Source: Marchantia polymorpha subsp. ruderalis
Lineage: Eukaryota; Streptophyta; Marchantiopsida; Marchantiales; Marchantiaceae
DNA length: 64,000 bases
Direction of reading: 5' to 3'
NCBI GenBank assembly: GCA_037833965.1
Contig: AP031358.1
Span: forward strand, 11,354,001 to 11,418,000
Shown: positions 58,601 through 64,000 of the stretch, piece by piece
Numbering within the stretch: the first letter of the stretch is position 1
How the letters are laid out: the number at the start of each line of letters is the position of its first letter
Program-made: the position numbers and the translations under genes
The notes under the pieces: model-generated
Told to the model about the DNA's origin: nothing
Seen by the model: the letters and a program-made list of their open reading frames with translations, nothing else
Databases searched by the model: none

Positions 58601-61600
58601 ACGATGAGGTCTTTTCAAATGTAGATGATCAGCCATTTCTCTACCAGTGCTGCGATGAATGTTGGGACAGATTATTAACGTGTGCGGGTTGACAATCATC
58701 AGCTTCGAAGCATTAAATTTAGAGTGTTGTAAAGTCCAAGAGGTGTCATATCTAAACTCAGTATAAAGCACACTAGAGAGGGCTTTGAGGACCCTACTCT
58801 ACTTTCTTTTCTCTGAACAGGATCTGTAGCATGTAAGTTTTGAGACCATATCTTTCTCCATTGACTTACGTACATTCACTTAGTGACCTCAAAGGACTCT
58901 CGTCTAGTTTCTTCTGTGTAATCCCACAAATACAGAGATCATAGATATTTCAACGGTATGCTCTCAACAGGCAAAGATTTGTTATGTTTTCCTATCCACA
59001 TATATGGCTTTTTATGTTCTCAAAGGTTTAGATGATTACGAAATAAGAAACCAGCTGGGAGCTAGCAGCATAGTATATAGGTATCAAAATAAAAGTTGGA
59101 AATTATTCTTCTAAATTGAATTTGATCATTCAAGAAAAATGAATGGAAAATGCCATTCACATTGCTTGCAGTAACCTTGCAGTACCAAACTTTCGTAGTG
59201 TACAAATACTGCGAAAATTCGACTTTGCATACTTGCACTTACTTACCGTAAATCCCATGTTTCCCTTCGGTACACTTGAAGCAAGTCTAAAGTACTAAAC
59301 CTCAAACTGCTCCTTCACATCTACGTTGACATTTTCTCCTATGCAAAAAATTCCAATGTTCTATATAAAGGTATGAACTAGTCAACTGATGGGGTGCCAT
59401 TCCTTGTGTTGCCAATATGACAAGGCTTGTGCTTATCTCTCTACAACCTCCTTTGTTGTGGATGTCCACACAAACAGGTACGAAATACAAAGTCATTGAG
59501 TGTCTTGGTGTCTATAGATCCGTCTGTGGTATATAGAATATCAGTTCAATGTAAGTTAAATCAAAACAGTGAATGATTCGAAGGCCTATTTTTCTCAATG
59601 TTCTTCGTATTTTCTCCAGCTCTGCGAAGTTTTCCAACAAACGTGAAATTCACATCTTAAATATCAGATATGCATTGCCTCCATTGCTTCACGAAGTTGG
59701 TATCATATTTGTAAAATGAGCCGAGATATGGAAATCACTTTTGTGTATTCTTTAGCTATTGACTTGCATATATGTTCCCGTTGGCTTCGCTTGTGGCGTC
59801 AAAACACTCTTTAAACCCGATGTTCTTTTTGCTGCTCTGTCATCGTCCTGCTCTACTAGATTGTATTTTGATGGATCAAATTAAACACACCTTGGATTGA
59901 TTGGTTACATCGCCTTCAAGCCCCAATTGATGGCTGCAACACGTTTAATGAATCCTTCATCAATCGACTTTGTCGAGGAATCTCATTATGTAATTTCTGT
60001 CCAAATTTCTCGACCAACCATATTAATGGGTCAAAAAACTTTAATAATTATCAATTTTCCAAGTTCTCTGACGTTCTATATAAACCTACAAAGGCTCCAT
60101 GGCTTACCTTATTGACACGTCTCAGTCCACTATCCAGAAGAATAAATAAGGCCAGATAATTGACGTCAAGAAGATGTCGTTGATGTTTTAAAAACATCAC
60201 ATTCAGCCCAATCAGCACAGGAATGCCCATTCAGCTCAAATTGCAGAGGTTCTAGTAATCTGACCTTACAATTTGTCTTGTTCCTCTCCTTCACGTCCAG
60301 TGGAACAACATAACCGCAAACGATTCTGCCGCTAGTAGGAATTTGCAAATCATGCATTGCTTCTTATTCAGTTTACCTCGAGATAACACTGTTTCTCTCC
60401 GTCTGGTTTGCCTACGAGTAACAGTAGACCGTTCCGTTTGTGATGTCATGAGGCCACAACTGAGCTCCCATTGGATAGGAACACCCCTCACATACTCTTA
60501 GCCACACTCAAATCATCAATTCATTTAGATCCCCGTGTCGCAAATGGGACCAATTACTGTAAAGATTAAGCTGAAACCTGAAGATATGTTAAGCCAGAGT
60601 TGACAACTTAAACTTCTGATGAGTCAATATCCAGAATAACTCCAACGTCTTTGAACTTTGATTCATAGATTTGAAATTTCATTTCATTCTTCTTGCACTC
60701 ATGAATGTGTAAATGATAAAGCTAAAATAAAATAACAACAAATCGGTCTTCACCGCAAAGATACAAACGTTTTACATGTCAATATACTATGAAAGTATAC
60801 TAATGAAACTGCGTATGTAAACTGATTCTGCAACTTTGGGTATGTTGAAGAGACTGAAACTATCACGTAGCAAATATTATTGATTTTGTGGCATGTAAAC
60901 ACTCTTATTTTGATGGATTTTTTTGCAACTTTAATGTATATTATTATTTTGAAAAGATACATTTTTTATTATGACTGAAGACGTATGATCAGCCAATTTT
61001 ATCCTCTGCCCACCTAAATCTACGTGAAATATATGTCAATAATTTCAAATCATTCCGTTAACATTCCAATAGAACGAAATAGTAAATCCATATTACGGTA
61101 TCGCTTTCAAATGCTAAAACCCTTCCCTAGTACACAAAAGCACACATCACAAAAGCACATATCGTGTATGTTTCATTACCTTTCGCATAATTCTGTCATA
61201 GTCATTAAGGTCAGAGTCCAAAATCTTCTCAGAGGAATATCTAGCGACTCATGCACTAAGATTTGGGACTTACACCTTTTAGAAAGAGACACACTCCAGG
61301 TTTGAGATTCTGATGCCTGTTCACCAAGAGCTCGAGTTAAGTGCAAACGAATGAGTATGTGTCAGGCGAAACGGAGTGACGATGGAAGGAACAGCAAGCA
61401 GACACGCGCCCTGCCCACCAGACGGCGTGGCCCTGGGCTCGCCGATTGTTGGAGGAAGTTCGAGGGGCATATGCTGGCGAGTACCGCTGGAGTCGAAAGC
61501 CATAAAGGGCCTATCAGCGGTCGGTCGAAGTGTGGGGCTCGAGTCAAGCTGGATTGCGTCGTACGTGTGTGTCCGCACGTTGAAAGCCTGGCCAGCTGCA

Positions 61601-62762
61601 GAGTTATAAGGGCTCTGTATAGCTAGCGTGCCTGCTTCAAGTCCAAACTCTCGAGTCCGAGCTCAGTCGGGGCCTCGCCAGAGTCTCTCCTTCGCCCACA
61701 ATGCTCCACATGGGCGTGAGACAGGAGAGAAGCGGGCGTTACTTTATCGTTCCCCGGACATTTAATTCACGCCTAGTGAAGCTGCCGTAATCTCTCTATG
61801 ACAGTGCAGTTTCACGATATTCTTCCACTGCAATATTCATGACCGTGAATCTCGCCGAGCCTGTAGAACTTTTTAAGATTCAGCGTTTCGACTTTGCGCT
61901 CCTCCTGCAATCTTCACAAAGTCGTGGTCTTGTTCGTCCGCATCCACCTTTCGCAGGGATGAAGCGTAAGATTGTGATCATTCTTCCTACAAGTGTGTTG
62001 TAAAACATATAAATATATTTTTCTAGGATTCCAACAGAACTGCACCAACTTTCGAGAAGCATTTTGAGACATCTGTTCCGACCTTTACTTGACTTAACTT
62101 GCGTCACTCAGAAATTCAGAAAACAAGTACACGGAAAAAAATTGTTAATGATAGCAATCATCGCTTTATTTGGAAAAATTTGCTCTGACGCAAGTGCAGA
62201 GTACGATCCCATCCGGATCTTCAAACTTTCAGTCGAACCTCCTTGACGAGGAGAATAATCCATACAGTGAGCTTCTACCAGTGAAGTCTCCATCACTAGT
62301 TCATGGAATCTCTTTTGTGAAGTCCTAAAGAGTCTAACTAACTACCTACACTCAAGGTCCGCAACGAACATAAATACAAGAGTATGAAAGATGTACAACG
62401 ACTCTGGCTCTGGAGCAGATAGATGAAGACTCTGTATCGCAAGATGTTTCACTGCTGTCTAATTGTTTCCTCCGATTGTCGCTCGCCTTGACCCAATGGC
62501 CACACAGATCTTTCTTTTGTCCTCAGGTTTTCTAGGTGGCAGTCGACAACTCAAATAATCCTAGGTAGGGCGCATATGATCAGCTCGAAATCTGCACACT
62601 CGAGTCCTGCTCTGATTGAAGTTTGGTCTCATCCTCGAATTACTAAAATGTACATGTTGCTTTTGCGGCAAATACCCTTTTTCTACTCCTTATTTCCCTG
62701 TTCCTAATGAATCCTCAACTGGACTGCATAAAAAATTTCATACAATTTTAAGCCTGTCAAAT
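55667..62762. other. 7-kb spacer between the two CCR-like genes; no further gene recognised
   Basis: It should contain the promoter of the left gene (next to 55667) and the 3' flank of the right gene. Frames are short and carry no domain signatures. A locally GC-rich, CpG-rich pocket at about 61340-61700 stands out and could be a promoter or first exon of something I do not recognise. A near-perfect palindrome lies at 58531-58567. Confidence 0.4.
58531..58567. repeat. 37-bp near-perfect palindrome
   Basis: Arms ccagaggtggactggata (58531-58548) and tatccagtcctcctctgg (58550-58567) differ from full complementarity at one position, with a one-base centre. It could extrude as a cruciform or be the relic of a foldback element. 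Confidence 0.75.
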
Positions 62763-64000
62763 TTATGAGGTCAACCCCAATCTCATGAGCTTTTCGTTGG
62801 AAAGTCTCAATGGACTGTACGATTCCTGCAGCCTGGACACAACAATTCAGACTTTCAGTCACCTGGGCATAACAAACTGGTTGAGGATCAGAAGTTGACT
62901 AAAGGCTTAATTGCGTGGTTTTGGTAATGAACATGGGCATGGGTTGAAACATCTGCGTACCTCTTGTGAGAGAGCGTAGGGAAAAGCTTTTTCATCAGTT
63001 CCAGTGCTTCGTCATCGCTGAGCAACCGTTCGAAGCACAAGTAACGCCCAGATGCCTGTGAGCTTTCCGCTGCATCTATGTGCGCAGCAGCCACGACATC
63101 CACCCGAGCGACAGCAAGCACTCCACTGTGCTGTCCTTCTGGAATGTCAACCACACACAAGGTTCGCATCAACGAACGTGATCCAGCAGTTCACGAAAGA
63201 AAAATTTGCAACTTCAGCGCTACGATCAGCTCTGTCGATCAGAGATCTAAGCATTTGAAGCGCTGACTGTAAGCTGCAGAACAATGGATACTCCAGGGCT
63301 GAAAGTAAGGAGAGATACCTGAAATCTTTGGGTTAGGGCCCGTGACGATCGCCGGATTCATTACGACAAGGTCCAACCCTCTATCCCTCGCTAGGGACCA
63401 AGCTGCTTTCTCGGCCACAGTTTTCGCCAGAGCTGACCATAACTGGTAAATAGCAAGAGACACATGTTTTAATTTCAAAGGTGAAGAGTACTTGCGTGAG
63501 CTACTAGTTGCCTCCATCGAATGCAGCTCCTATAATCAATTCGGCACACCTCAGTGAGCCAAAGGAAGATGGTTACCTTGTTTTTCCGAAGGAAATCCAC
63601 GTTGCTCCAGTTCCGTTCGTCCACAGACTTTAGAGAGTCCGTTTTCGTGTTGATGTCAAACACCACAGCCGATGCCGAAGATGTGAGGACCATGCGTTTG
63701 ATAGATGAGTTGGCACATGCCTCGACTACATTCAATGTTCCTCTCACCTCAGCATCCACAGCCTCAGCCTGGCAGAATAACAGCAGATGTCTAGGTTAGC
63801 AAAAGAAGTTTCCAAGAACTCACTTCGTTGTAAGAATTGCAGCCCTCACTGCTGGCAGCAATGATCTTTTGCATACTGAATTTCAAGGTTAAATTAGACG
63901 AAGCGAATCACGAGAGAGCTGTGTATGGACACTCACCGGGTAGTCGAGTTGCCCATTCAGCCCATCACAAGAGGGGATGGTCAGAAATACGCTTGAACAG
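62763..64000 (-). CDS. Second SNL6-like / CCR-like protein (5' part beyond the window)
   Basis: Exons (minus strand): (64000)-63937 cut by the edge, 63768-63577, 63442-63319, 63138-62961, 62832-62763, with stop TAA at 62763-62765. Intron positions and phases match the gene at 53645-55666, so the two are paralogues. Sequence: [116 protein letters not shown]. The YxxxK tyrosine is Ser here (LWSALAKT). A short extra exon between 63138 and 63319 ([13 protein letters not shown] near 63250) is possible and would keep the phase. Role as for its partner: an SDR-fold protein of uncertain reductase activity. Confidence 0.85.

Noticed and set aside
1-64000. CRISPR arrays, rRNA and bacterial-type operons
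   Set aside because: None seen. The repeats are LTRs, duplications and simple repeats, and genes are intron-split.

Overview
The window looks like nuclear DNA of a land plant, most likely a non-seed plant (moss or lycophyte; a fern is possible). The reasons are an intron-split plastid-type lipoxygenase, two intron-split members of the SNL6-like branch of the cinnamoyl-CoA reductase family, plant-type gypsy and LINE elements, and long gene-poor stretches. No bacterial operon, CRISPR array or rRNA was seen. The lineage call is inference; no search was run.

Layout. 1-640: last exon of an unassigned glycine-rich protein. 644-2760: no recognisable gene, with a genomic poly(A) tract near 2344. About 2760-11577: a Ty3/gypsy retrotransposon whose parts are gag, zinc knuckles, aspartic protease, a C5-cytosine DNA methyltransferase, reverse transcriptase, RNase H, integrase and a terminal PHD finger. 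This is the most remarkable object in the window. 11580-14250: a decayed LINE on the minus strand. 15066-22926: a second, very young gypsy element with 861-bp LTRs that look identical, a 4-bp target duplication and an extra zinc-knuckle frame before gag-pol. 24570-26396: a decayed hAT transposase, minus strand. 29230-31430: two LINE fragments, minus strand.

Host genes. 32452-38142 (minus): a nine-exon lipoxygenase, about 968 aa, with an apparent plastid leader and all iron ligands kept. 53645-55666 (minus): a complete six-exon SNL6/CCR-like gene of 296 aa. 62763 to the right edge (minus): its paralogue, cut by the window. The two share intron positions and have both lost the catalytic tyrosine of the SDR YxxxK motif.

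Between the lipoxygenase and the first CCR-like gene lies an extremely AT-rich island (about 42.4-52.7 kb) built of decayed mobile DNA. It holds a hAT element of the TTF-zinc-finger type whose two ends can still be recognised (45537-48260), the integrase tail of an old gypsy element (about 49.1-49.7 kb), and a later, less decayed pogo/Tigger element (50149-52255). The pattern fits long-term C-to-T decay of methylated repeats. The remaining spaces hold no gene that I can support.
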